Source: Rothia sp. SD9660Na (GTDB lineage: Bacteria > Actinomycetota > Actinomycetes > Actinomycetales > Micrococcaceae). Taken from it: a DNA stretch of 64,000 nt. Under the pieces are notes generated by a model, which worked only from the letters and a program-made list of their open reading frames with translations, did not search any database and was not told where the DNA came from. The stretch spans positions 806,001 through 870,000 of the forward strand of contig NZ_CP125946.1 of NCBI RefSeq assembly GCF_030064065.1. The letters are read 5' to 3'. The translations under genes and the position numbers were made by a program. Each line of letters begins with the position of its first letter. Position 1 is the stretch's first letter. Shown piece by piece: positions 56,427-64,000 of the stretch.

Positions 56427-57731
56427 TTAGGAAACAAATTCTGTGGGAATGACCGGGTCACCGGGGGAGAGGCGGGTAGCTGCAACCGGTAGTTCGGCGA
56501 GGGAGCGGGCATGACGCTCGGCCGCACGGCGTACGCTCTCAGCCCCGGTAAAGCCAGGCTGAATCTGCCCATCGACCACCAGGTCCACCATGAGTGGGCG
56601 GTCGTTGGCGTCGGCAGGAGCCTCGATATCAAGGCCAACCACCTCTGCGGTAGCGGTGCCTGCGGTATTGAGGCGCCGAACGGCGGTTTTCTTGCCCCCC
56701 ACAGAGGTCTTACCTGAGGACGCCTTAGCCACAGGCTCCATGACCCCCTGCGAGTTCTCACGCAAGACCACCTTGTAGACCATGGACGAGGTGGGAACCC
56801 CGGAGCCCGTGACCAGCTTGGTGCCCACCCCGTAGGCGTTGACGGGGGCTGCAGCTAAGGACGCGATGGCGTACTCGTCCAGGTCACTGGTGACGGTAAT
56901 CTTGGTGCCGGTGTTCCCCAGCGCATCGAGCTGTTCGCGTACCTTCTGGGCCTGGGCCACCAGGTCGCCAGAATCAAGGCGAACAGCTCCAAGATCCTGC
57001 CCGGCCAGCTCAACGGCGAGGTTCACGGCCTTCTCAACATCGTAGGTATCGACCAGCAGGGTGGTGCCCACCCCCAGGGACGCCAGTTGGGCCTCAAAGG
57101 CCTGGCGCTCTGAGTCGTGCAAGAGGGTAAAGGCGTGGGCGCTGGTACCGACGGTGTGGAGTCCGTAGCGGCGACCAGCCTCAAGGTTAGAGGTGGCGGT
57201 AAACCCAGCGATGACGGCGGCGCGGGCGGCAGATACAGCAGCCTGCTCATGAGCCCGGCGGGAGCCCATCTCCAGGCAAGGACGCTTGCCGGCGGCAACC
57301 GTCATACGGGAGGCTGCGGTGGCAACGGCAGAATCAAAGTTAAGGATTGAGAGGATAAAAGTCTCGAGCAGGCAGGCCTCTGCAAAGGATGCCTCAACCT
57401 GCAAGACGGGAGAATGAGGGAAGAAGACCTCACCCTCGGCATAGCCCCGGATAGAACCTGCAAAGCGGAAATCGGCAAGATAATCTAGGGTCTCTTCATT
57501 GACCACCTTGCGGGAGGCTAAAAACTCAAGCTCCTCGGTATCAAAGCGGAAGTTCTCTAGCCCCTCAAGCAACCTGCCGGTGCCGGCTAATACGCCGTAG
57601 CGGCGTCCGCCCGAGAGCCTGCGGGTAAAGACCTCAAAGACGGTACGGCGGTGGGCGGCGTCCGAAGCCAGGGCAGCCTGAACCATGGTCAGCTCGTAAT
57701 GATCGGTCAGGAGGGAAGTTTTTTGAGTCAC
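56427..57731 (-). CDS. pncB: Nicotinate phosphoribosyltransferase
   Basis: The 434-residue protein starts TQKTSLLTDHYELTMVQAAL and contains HTVGTSAHAFTLLHDSE and RLDSGDL, characteristic of the enzyme. It makes nicotinate mononucleotide from nicotinate, PRPP and ATP. It is the first gene of a pncB-pncA unit. Confidence 0.95.
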   Translation of the reverse strand: MTQKTSLLTDHYELTMVQAALASDAAHRRTVFEVFTRRLSGGRRYGVLAGTGRLLEGLENFRFDTEELEFLASRKVVNEETLDYLADFRFAGSIRGYAEGEVFFPHSPVLQVEASFAEACLLETFILSILNFDSAVATAASRMTVAAGKRPCLEMGSRRAHEQAAVSAARAAVIAGFTATSNLEAGRRYGLHTVGTSAHAFTLLHDSERQAFEAQLASLGVGTTLLVDTYDVEKAVNLAVELAGQDLGAVRLDSGDLVAQAQKVREQLDALGNTGTKITVTSDLDEYAIASLAAAPVNAYGVGTKLVTGSGVPTSSMVYKVVLRENSQGVMEPVAKASSGKTSVGGKKTAVRRLNTAGTATAEVVGLDIEAPADANDRPLMVDLVVDGQIQPGFTGAESVRRAAERHARSLAELPVAATRLSPGDPVIPTEFVS

Positions 57732-57874
57732 GGGTATAACTTTATCCTTTTGTCTGTGCCTAAGCCCAGCCCTGTCCCTCAGCTTTGCTTGCTCCCACAG
57801 TGAACGAGCTGAGGTAAGAGAGATGGAAGAGCCCTATGATAGATAAGGTACAAATGACCTAAGGAGTACGCCCT
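57732..57874. promoter_or_regulatory. Divergent region between pncB and clpS
   Basis: The 143-base region must hold promoters for both directions. TATGAT (57835-57840) could be the clpS -10, and AAGGAG precedes the clpS ATG. No clear NAD-regulator site was recognised. Confidence 0.35.
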
Positions 57875-58189
57875 ATGCCTTCGGCTGCCTCAGCCACCGA
57901 CACCCTGGCAGATCTTGAGCTCGATCTAGCCCTAGACGAGAGCGCCCAGCTCAACCTGCCCTGGGCTGTGATTGTCTGGGATGACCCGGTGAATCTGATG
58001 AGCTTTGTGACCTATGTGCTGCGCACCCAGTTTGGCTACAGCACCGAAAAGGCCCACCAGCTCATGATGCAGGTCCACACCGAAGGTAAGGCCACCGTCT
58101 TTAGCGGCTCCAAAGAAGAAGCCGAGAGGCACACCACCGCCCTGCATACCTGGGGCCTGTGGGCAACCATCGAACAGGTAGGTGCATAG
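57875..58189 (+). CDS. clpS: ATP-dependent Clp protease adaptor ClpS
   Basis: The 104-residue adaptor has PWAVIVWDDPVNLMSFVTYVL and the ClpA/C-binding KAHQLMMQVHTEGKATVFSG. It delivers N-degron substrates to Clp. AAGGAG precedes the ATG. It is followed by the DUF2017 gene. Confidence 0.95.
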   Translation: MPSAASATDTLADLELDLALDESAQLNLPWAVIVWDDPVNLMSFVTYVLRTQFGYSTEKAHQLMMQVHTEGKATVFSGSKEEAERHTTALHTWGLWATIEQVGA

Positions 58190-58193
58190 TCTT

Positions 58194-58775
58194 ATGGCAG
58201 AACCCTTTACCCCAACCTCCCGTGGCATTACCGCCCGCTTCACCCCTGAAGAGGTGCAGGTGCTCACCCGCCTGTTTGAGGACGTCGCTCTGGCGCTGGA
58301 GCCGGAAGAAGACCCCAATGCTGACCCCCTAGCGGCCCTGGTGGGGATTTCTGAGACCGCCAGTGTTCCCAGTGACCCCGCTGTTGCCCGCATGCTGCCG
58401 GTGGCGAGCGATGACCCGGAAGTTGCCGACGAATACCGCCGCTTCACCGACCTTTCCTTACGCCGGGCCAAGATTGAACACCTCACCCAGGCATCCATGG
58501 ATCTGCAGGCCGGGGTTGTGCGGCTAGATACCGAGCGGGCCAATAGCTGGGCCGCTGCCCTCAATGATGTGCGCCTGACCCTGGGCACCCGCTTAGGGAT
58601 TAACAGCGCTGAGGACGCCGACCGCATCGGCGAACACACCGACTGGGGCAGTGTAGAGAGCACCGAAGACTACATGGCCCTGCTTTACAACTTCGTCACC
58701 TGGTTGCAAGAAAGCCTCATGCAGAGCCTCCTGCTGGGCTTGGACGACGCCGGGGCGGGGTCGTCCGCACCGTAA
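58194..58775 (+). CDS. DUF2017 family protein
   Basis: The 193-residue protein matches the DUF2017 family found after clpS in actinobacteria (AEPFTPTSRGITARFTPEEVQVL start, EDYMALLYNFVTWLQESLM end). Function unknown; the constant pairing with clpS suggests proteolysis. ATG at 58194; a start at 58182 overlaps clpS. Confidence 0.88.
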   Translation: MAEPFTPTSRGITARFTPEEVQVLTRLFEDVALALEPEEDPNADPLAALVGISETASVPSDPAVARMLPVASDDPEVADEYRRFTDLSLRRAKIEHLTQASMDLQAGVVRLDTERANSWAAALNDVRLTLGTRLGINSAEDADRIGEHTDWGSVESTEDYMALLYNFVTWLQESLMQSLLLGLDDAGAGSSAP

Positions 58776-58798
58776 ATAATCTTTCATGACCGATTGTG

Positions 58799-58823
58799 AC
58801 GCCCCGTGCGGGCACCGGGGCGT
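58799..58823 (+). terminator. Hairpin between DUF2017 gene and murI
   Basis: ACGCCCC/GGGGCGT arms (58799-58805, 58817-58823) extended by GTGC/GCAC. Probably a terminator or attenuator upstream of murI. Confidence 0.6.
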
Positions 58824-58901
58824 GATAGACCACTCAAAAGCCGATCGCTGCGATGGGCGCCCTACAGTTTTCTTCAACCTTTAGCTAATGTCAGGTGTGT
58901 A

Positions 58902-59870
58902 ATGAGCGAAACTAACCCGAAACTCGTAACCCCCTGGGGTAGTCAGGTGCTTGCCGAACCCACCGCAAGCGCCCCCATCGGCGTGTTCGATTCGGGAGTG
59001 GGCGGCCTGACCGTTGCCCGCGCTATCATGGACCAGCTCCCGCACGAGTCGGTGATTTACGTGGGCGACACCGCCCACGGCCCCTACGGCCCCCTGACCA
59101 TCGCCCAGGTGCGTGCCCACGCCCTGCGCATTATGGACGAGCTGGTGGACTCCGGAGTCAAGCTCCTGGTGATTGCCTGCAACACGGCGTCGGCCGCTGT
59201 GCTAAGGGACGCCCGCGAGCGCTACACCCGCAAGTACGGTATTCAGGTGGTTGAGGTTATCCAACCCGCCGCCCGCCGCGCGGTGGCGGCAACCCGCAAC
59301 CGAAAAATCGGCGTCATCGCCACCGAAGCTACCGTGACCTCCCGGGCCTATGAAGATACCTTCTCGGTCATGAGTGACCTTGAAATCTACTCGGTGGCCT
59401 GCCCCCGCTTCGTAGAGTTCGTTGAAAAGGGCATCACCAGCGGCCCCGAGCTACTTGAGACCGCCGAAGAATACCTGGCTCCCCTCAAAGAGGCCGGGGT
59501 CGATACCCTGGTGCTGGGCTGCACCCACTACCCCCTGCTCACAGGCGTCATCTCCTACATCATGGGGGACGACGTCACCCTCGTGTCGTCCTCGGAAGAG
59601 TCGGCTAAGGACGTCTACAAGGCCCTGCTGCGAGCTGGCTTAGAGCGCCCCGCCGTCCTGCCCCCCTCCCACGAATTCCTGGCCACCGGTGAAACCGAAA
59701 CCTTCGAGCACTTAGCCCGCCGCTTCCTGGGCCCCGAAGTCGCCAAGGTGCGCCACACCAACTCCGTGGCAGAACGATTCCCCACCGGCTCCCTGGCCGT
59801 TGTTCCTCCTCACCTCCTCGCTCCAGAAGCGACCACCCCACGTATCACCATCGCCACAGACACACCCTAA
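58902..59870 (+). CDS. murI: Glutamate racemase
   Basis: The 322-residue racemase has [15 protein letters not shown], the catalytic CNTASA and LGCTHYPLL, giving D-glutamate for peptidoglycan. The ATG at 58902 (MSETNPKLV) is preferred over the one at 58806. A four-codon ORF (58888-58902, MSGV stop) overlaps its start and may couple translation. The 28-residue N-terminal extension before DSGVGG is longer than usual. Confidence 0.95.
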   Translation: MSETNPKLVTPWGSQVLAEPTASAPIGVFDSGVGGLTVARAIMDQLPHESVIYVGDTAHGPYGPLTIAQVRAHALRIMDELVDSGVKLLVIACNTASAAVLRDARERYTRKYGIQVVEVIQPAARRAVAATRNRKIGVIATEATVTSRAYEDTFSVMSDLEIYSVACPRFVEFVEKGITSGPELLETAEEYLAPLKEAGVDTLVLGCTHYPLLTGVISYIMGDDVTLVSSSEESAKDVYKALLRAGLERPAVLPPSHEFLATGETETFEHLARRFLGPEVAKVRHTNSVAERFPTGSLAVVPPHLLAPEATTPRITIATDTP

Positions 59871-59902
59871 AGCACAGACACACAGAAGAAGGGAGACCAC
59901 TC

Positions 59903-60760
59903 ATGCGATTGACCGTCATAGGCTGTACCGGCTCCTTCCCCGGGCCCAACGCAGCGGCCAGCTGCTACATGGTCTCGACCATTGATGACCTGGGCAAGAC
60001 CTGGCGTATTATCGTCGATATGGGCAACGGCGCCCTGGGCACCCTTCAGTCCCACATCAACCTCGAAGATATCGACGCCATCCTGATCTCCCACCTGCAC
60101 CCCGATCACTGCATCGACCTCTCAGGGCTACACGTGGCGGTCAAGTGGAACCCCAATGGCTGGTCTAAGGGACCCATTCCCCTCTACGGGCCCAGCGATA
60201 TCCACCAGTACCTGGTCAACACTCACGGCCTGCCCATCGAACCGGGCATGCACACCGAGTTCGAGTTCCACGAATGGAATAACCACGCCGAAGTCAAAAT
60301 CGGCCCCTTCACCGTGACCCCGCACGTGGTCGTACACCCCACCAAAGAACCCTACGCCCTGCGCATCGAGTGCGAAACCAGCGAGGGCAAGACCGTGCTT
60401 ACCTACTCCGGCGATACAGACTCCTGCGTCGGTCTGATTGAAGCTGCACGCGGCGCCGACCTCTTTCTCTGCGAGGCGGCCTATCAGGAGGGCCGTGATG
60501 ACGCCTTACGCGGCATCCATCTCACCGGAAAACGTGCAGGCCAAGCTGCAGCCGAAGCGGGCGTCCGCAATCTGCTGCTGACCCACCTACCCATTTGGAA
60601 CGACCCGGCCATCGCCTTGGCCGAGGCCCAATCTACCTTTGACGGGCCTATATCGGTGGCTGAGGCTTCTGCAACCTACCGGGTTAACCCCCGCCGCAGC
60701 CCCGAAGAATACGAGAGTAACCCGCAGACAACGACCCTGAACGTTATTGGTCGCCACTAG
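59903..60760 (+). CDS. Metallo-beta-lactamase-fold hydrolase, RNase Z-like
   Basis: The 285-residue protein has the metal motif HLHPDH (His64, His66, Asp68, His69), TYSGDTDSC and THLP. This form between murI and rph in actinobacteria resembles RNase Z/ElaC-type hydrolases, but the short length and lacking exosite make tRNA 3' processing uncertain. Confidence 0.88.
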   Translation: MRLTVIGCTGSFPGPNAAASCYMVSTIDDLGKTWRIIVDMGNGALGTLQSHINLEDIDAILISHLHPDHCIDLSGLHVAVKWNPNGWSKGPIPLYGPSDIHQYLVNTHGLPIEPGMHTEFEFHEWNNHAEVKIGPFTVTPHVVVHPTKEPYALRIECETSEGKTVLTYSGDTDSCVGLIEAARGADLFLCEAAYQEGRDDALRGIHLTGKRAGQAAAEAGVRNLLLTHLPIWNDPAIALAEAQSTFDGPISVAEASATYRVNPRRSPEEYESNPQTTTLNVIGRH

Positions 60761-60804
60761 GGTTTCTAGCTTCACCTACAGGCTTGGCTCACCGGTATCT
60801 AGAT

Positions 60805-60831
60805 AACACGGGCGCGACAAGTGCCCGTGTT
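60805..60831 (+). terminator. Terminator after the MBL-fold gene
   Basis: AACACGGGC and GCCCGTGTT pair around a nine-base loop, followed by TTTTG. Confidence 0.8.
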
Positions 60832-60868
60832 TTTGTGTGCCCTGGGCTAGAGACGATAGGCTGAATCC

Positions 60869-61618
60869 ATGACAGAAAACATGGCAGCACCCACCCTGCG
60901 CGGCGACGGCCGCACCCCTGACCAGCTCCGCCCCATCACCGTGACCCGCGGCTGGTCAAAGAACGCCGAAGGCTCGGCTCTGATTGAATTCGGCAACACC
61001 CGGGTGCTCTGCACCGCCTCCCTGACCGAGGGAGTGCCCCGCTGGCTCAAGGGCCAGGGTACCGGCTGGGTCACCGCGGAGTACGCCATGCTCCCACGTG
61101 CTACCAACACCCGTAACTCCCGCGAATCGGTCAAGGGAAAGATTGGCGGCCGCACCCACGAGATCTCCCGTCTGATTGGTCGGTCCCTGCGTGCCGTCAT
61201 CGATACCGCCGAGCTGGGCGAGAACACTATCGTGCTCGACTGCGACGTACTCCAGGCGGACGGCGGCACCCGCACCGCCGCTATCACCGGCGCCTACATC
61301 GCCCTGGCCGACGCTATCAAGTGGGCCCAGACTCAGGGCATTATCCCGGCCAAGGCCAAGCCCCTCACCGGCTCTGTTGCCGCAATTTCTGTGGGCATCA
61401 TCGACGGCCTACCCATGCTGGATCTGCCCTACGAAGAAGATGTACGCGCCGAGACCGACATGAACGTGGTCGTCACCGGCGAAGGCAAGTTTGTTGAGGT
61501 ACAGGGAACCGCAGAGGGCGCCCCCTTCGACCGCGACGAACTGAACTCCCTGCTCGACTTGGCCCTGCACGGCACCGCGCAGCTAGCCCGGATCCAGCGC
61601 GAAGCCCTGGAGGACTAA
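60869..61618 (+). CDS. rph: Ribonuclease PH
   Basis: The 249-residue phosphorolytic 3'-5' exonuclease has [39 protein letters not shown], typical of the family, split by short loops. It trims tRNA 3' ends. It overlaps rdgB by one base (TAATG). Confidence 0.96.
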   Translation: MTENMAAPTLRGDGRTPDQLRPITVTRGWSKNAEGSALIEFGNTRVLCTASLTEGVPRWLKGQGTGWVTAEYAMLPRATNTRNSRESVKGKIGGRTHEISRLIGRSLRAVIDTAELGENTIVLDCDVLQADGGTRTAAITGAYIALADAIKWAQTQGIIPAKAKPLTGSVAAISVGIIDGLPMLDLPYEEDVRAETDMNVVVTGEGKFVEVQGTAEGAPFDRDELNSLLDLALHGTAQLARIQREALED

Positions 61619-62250
61619 TGCCTGCTAAAATCGTTCTTGCCACCCACAACCAGGGGAAACTACGCGAGTTCCGCGAGATGTTGCGCGGCGCTATCGAGGG
61701 GCTGGACGTTGACACCGAGGTGATTGACGCCGGTGCAGCAGGTGCCCCCGACGTGGTTGAAGACGGCGTTACTTTTGCCCAGAACTCCCTCTTGAAGGCC
61801 CGTGCGGTAGCTGCGGCTACCGGCCTGATTGCTATTGCCGATGACTCAGGCCTGTCGGTCGACGTGTTGGGCGGTGCCCCCGGTATTTTCAGTGCCCGCT
61901 GGGCAGGTAAGCACGGGGACGATGAAGCCAACCTCAACCTGCTTTTAGCGCAGCTATCGGATATCGCCGATGAACACCGCCGTGCCCGCTTTGTCTGCGC
62001 AGCCTCGATGGTCACCCCGGGCGGTCTTGAGGTTGTTGAAGAGGGGGAGCTTGCCGGAACCCTGCTGCGCGAGCCCCGCGGCGAGGGCGGTTTTGGTTAT
62101 GACCCAATTCTTGTAGCTGACGGTTTTACCGGTGAATACGCTGGTCTTTCCTGTGCCCAGGTTCCGCCCGGGGTCAAGAACGCTATCAGCCACCGCAGCC
62201 AGGCCCTGGCTCAGCTTCTTCCCCACCTACAGGCCGCCCTGGCCCAGTAA
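61618..62250 (+). CDS. rdgB: Non-canonical purine NTP pyrophosphatase (XTP/dITP)
   Basis: The 210-residue protein has VLATHNQGKLREF, ADDSGLSVDVLGGAPGIFSARWAG and GEGGFGYDPIL. It removes deaminated purine nucleotides. rph-rdgB coupling is common. Confidence 0.95.
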   Translation: MPAKIVLATHNQGKLREFREMLRGAIEGLDVDTEVIDAGAAGAPDVVEDGVTFAQNSLLKARAVAAATGLIAIADDSGLSVDVLGGAPGIFSARWAGKHGDDEANLNLLLAQLSDIADEHRRARFVCAASMVTPGGLEVVEEGELAGTLLREPRGEGGFGYDPILVADGFTGEYAGLSCAQVPPGVKNAISHRSQALAQLLPHLQAALAQ

Positions 62251-62271
62251 CAATCCTGTACGAGGTACCCT

Positions 62272-63153
62272 ATGGCAGCGCACCTTACACTCCTTGAACA
62301 GATGAAGGCTCTTCCCGTGGTCACGGCGGTGATGGAGCAAGCCGGTTTGAACATACCCCGCGACCGCTGGGACGTCCGAACCACCGGCTCTGCCCACATC
62401 ATCGTCAACATGGGGGCGGAGCTGAGTGTACGCATTGCCAAAACCCAGCAAACCGGGCACCTGGTGGCTCGTCGCACCGAGATCCTGCGGCGGCTGCCCC
62501 AGGATCTTCCCTTTGCGGTACCCCGGCCTATTACCCGGGTCATTACCCGAAACGGCTTCACCGCTGTAGGGCTGACCTGGATCAAGGGCGAGCCCCGCCT
62601 GCAGGGCTCGGCCCCGCCCAAGCAGCTTGCCACCCTGGTCAAAGCTATCCACTCGGTAGATTTCAGCGGCTACGGGCCCTACCTCGATATGGTGCACGAG
62701 CACTGGGGCGGGCGTGATAACTGGGAGGTACTCCTGCGCGAGCAGGTCGTACCCCAGCTGCTCACCGGCGCCCAGAAGGTAGCCCACGCAGCCATAGACC
62801 GGGTACTGGCCCTGGAACCCGCCTCACCGGTTCTTGTCCACGGCGACCTAGCCGGTCACAATATGCTCTGGAACGGCGATAAACTGGTTGGCGTTATTGA
62901 CTGGGATCACGCCTCGGTAGGAGACGCGGCCGTTGACCACGCCGCCCTGGGCAACTTCTACGGCTGGGATTCCCTCTCTAAAGCGCTCGATGAAACCCAG
63001 CTGGAACGCGCCAAAATAGCGGCCCGCCTGCTACCGCTCCAGTCCCTGGCCTACACCATGCGCAACGGCATGGGCGGAGCTATCCAACGCCTGGCTGTGG
63101 AGCGCGCCGACGAATGGTACCTGGACCACCGCACCGAGGTACTTGCAGCTTAG
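62272..63153 (+). CDS. APH-family small-molecule phosphotransferase
   Basis: The 293-residue protein has the kinase-like core VLVHGDLAGHNMLWN (catalytic Asp, Asn) and GVIDWDHASVGD. The family includes aminoglycoside and macrolide kinases and also ordinary metabolite kinases; the sequence does not tell which. It overlaps the converging gene by four bases. Confidence 0.85.
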   Translation: MAAHLTLLEQMKALPVVTAVMEQAGLNIPRDRWDVRTTGSAHIIVNMGAELSVRIAKTQQTGHLVARRTEILRRLPQDLPFAVPRPITRVITRNGFTAVGLTWIKGEPRLQGSAPPKQLATLVKAIHSVDFSGYGPYLDMVHEHWGGRDNWEVLLREQVVPQLLTGAQKVAHAAIDRVLALEPASPVLVHGDLAGHNMLWNGDKLVGVIDWDHASVGDAAVDHAALGNFYGWDSLSKALDETQLERAKIAARLLPLQSLAYTMRNGMGGAIQRLAVERADEWYLDHRTEVLAA

Positions 63154-64000
63154 GCAACTACCCTAAGCTGCTTAAACCAAGCTGCCTCAACCAGGGCCAG
63201 CGCTTCAGTTGCGTCGGTTGTGTATGCAGGTAGGGCACCCTCGCCCCAGAGCGCTCCGAGCAGGGAGCCAACCAGGGCTCCGAGCGAATCTGAATCACCG
63301 GTGACAGCTATAGTAGCACCCAGCGCCAGAGCAACCGCCTGCTGCTGGCTTAGTTTTCCCTCAGCGACATCCGCCTCTGCTCGCAGGGCTAAGAAGAGGG
63401 CGTAGCCGAGCACATCGGGGGCTACCAGGAGTTCGCCGAAGTGGGGGCGGACGTCCGCCACCTGCGCCCCTTGCTGAGCCAGGCGGACGGCAGCGCCCAG
63501 TGCCGCGCGAGTACGTTGAGCATCACCGGGCAGAGTCTGGCTTTGCTCGACCGTGGCCAGCCAGGCCAAAACCTGCCGGGTACAGGTTTCAAGTACACCG
63601 ACCTGCGGGTTCGTTTCCCGGCCCTTCTCAGAGCCCTGCTCATGACTCCCCAGCAGGTAGCGGATCAGCAGTGCATAGGCACTGGCTGAAATAATCGCCT
63701 CGGGGTGACCGTGGGTGAGGGCCGCGGCGTGGGCAGATAGCTTGATGACGGTAGCGTCATCGGCCACCGGCAGGTAACCGAAGGGGGCAGAGCGCATGAG
63801 CGCCCCGGTGCCCAGGGCCTGCGGGTTGATGTTTTTAGAGATAAACTGCATTTCCCCCTCAGCTAGGGCCGCTAGGGTCGCCTTACCTGGGCCCCGCTGC
63901 TGGCGCATCATCTGGAGCGCATCGAGGGGGCGGGGAAGGGAGTAGGGGGCATTCTCGGGTGTAGGGTGACCTGTGCCGGTGTACCAGCGAAGATAAGCTA
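63150..64000 (-). CDS. ADP-ribosylglycohydrolase-like protein (partial)
   Basis: The visible 283 codons run without a stop past an internal Met-Met (63911) to the window edge, continuing upstream as AYLRWYTGTGHPTPENAPYS; the start lies beyond 64000. The C-terminus has TGDSDSLGALVGSLLGALWG, the metal-binding DxDxxG pattern of ADP-ribosylglycohydrolases (DraG/ARH). It would remove ADP-ribose from a target or act on a related glycosidic bond. The N-terminal metal ligands are outside the window. Confidence 0.85.
   Translation of the reverse strand, partial: AYLRWYTGTGHPTPENAPYSLPRPLDALQMMRQQRGPGKATLAALAEGEMQFISKNINPQALGTGALMRSAPFGYLPVADDATVIKLSAHAAALTHGHPEAIISASAYALLIRYLLGSHEQGSEKGRETNPQVGVLETCTRQVLAWLATVEQSQTLPGDAQRTRAALGAAVRLAQQGAQVADVRPHFGELLVAPDVLGYALFLALRAEADVAEGKLSQQQAVALALGATIAVTGDSDSLGALVGSLLGALWGEGALPAYTTDATEALALVEAAWFKQLRVVA

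Overview
The window reads as chromosome of a high-GC Gram-positive bacterium, an actinobacterium of the family Micrococcaceae, with Rothia as the best guess. The evidence is the fused E2/E1 2-oxoglutarate decarboxylase (Kgd), the 24-residue ribosomal protein bL37, NucS (the non-MutS mismatch endonuclease), a short AtpC, a DUF3039 protein, a ClpS-DUF2017-MurI cluster, frequent GTG/TTG starts, AAAGGA-type ribosome binding sites and roughly 60% GC. The genus is inferred from gene content and style; no database was searched. No rRNA, CRISPR array, prophage or insertion sequence was seen.

Layout. 1-5 kb (minus strand): bL37, an SGNH-like protein and kgd. 5-7.7 kb: two tandem CNNM/CBS membrane proteins preceded by a candidate leaderless small ORF. 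7.8-11 kb: a zinc/manganese-type ABC transporter (znuA-C-B order) facing a Fur-family regulator (zur). 11-18.3 kb: a metallo-beta-lactamase-fold protein, a HIT protein, the giant helicase hrpA, a higBA toxin-antitoxin pair behind striking palindromes, and deoD. 18.4-21 kb: a small membrane protein, an unusual GNAT+VOC fusion, tRNA-Arg(CCG) with a very long terminator hairpin, and an alpha/beta hydrolase. 21-26.7 kb: argS-lysA and hom-thrB (aspartate-family amino acids, with no thrC here). 27-33.3 kb: rho-prfA-prmC-tsaC (termination, release factor, its methylase, tRNA modification) and a facing epimerase-like gene. 33.5-38.3 kb: a three-gene surface-glycan module (double GT2 glycosyltransferase, FlaA1/CapD-like dehydratase, WecA-like phosphosugar transferase). 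It runs directly into the complete F1Fo ATP synthase operon (38.3-46.2 kb: two small atpI/atpZ-type genes, then atpB-E-F-H-A-G-D-C).

46-52.4 kb: nucS, a small zinc-ribbon protein, an AI-2E-family exporter, a thioredoxin-fold/TPR protein without redox cysteines, and a two-gene ABC exporter. 52.5-55.7 kb: DUF3039 gene, a secreted protein of unknown function, and a DEAD/DEAH helicase. 55.8-57.7 kb: the NAD-salvage pair pncB-pncA. 57.9-63.1 kb: clpS, DUF2017, murI, an RNase-Z-like hydrolase, rph, rdgB and an APH-type phosphotransferase. An ADP-ribosylglycohydrolase-like gene runs off the right edge.

Most of the window is core-genome housekeeping. The less explained signals are these. (i) A GC-rich word, GGACGCC (extended GCGGACGCC), is used as paired arms of at least five intergenic terminators and also recurs inside coding linkers, in the style of a DNA-uptake or other genome signature. 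(ii) A 16-bp perfect hairpin lies inside the first codons of prmC. (iii) Large perfect palindromes precede higBA. (iv) A palindrome overlaps the znu promoter. (v) A Cys-Cys-containing, apparently leaderless 44-codon ORF precedes the CNNM genes. (vi) A secreted protein gene sits between the DUF3039 and helicase genes.
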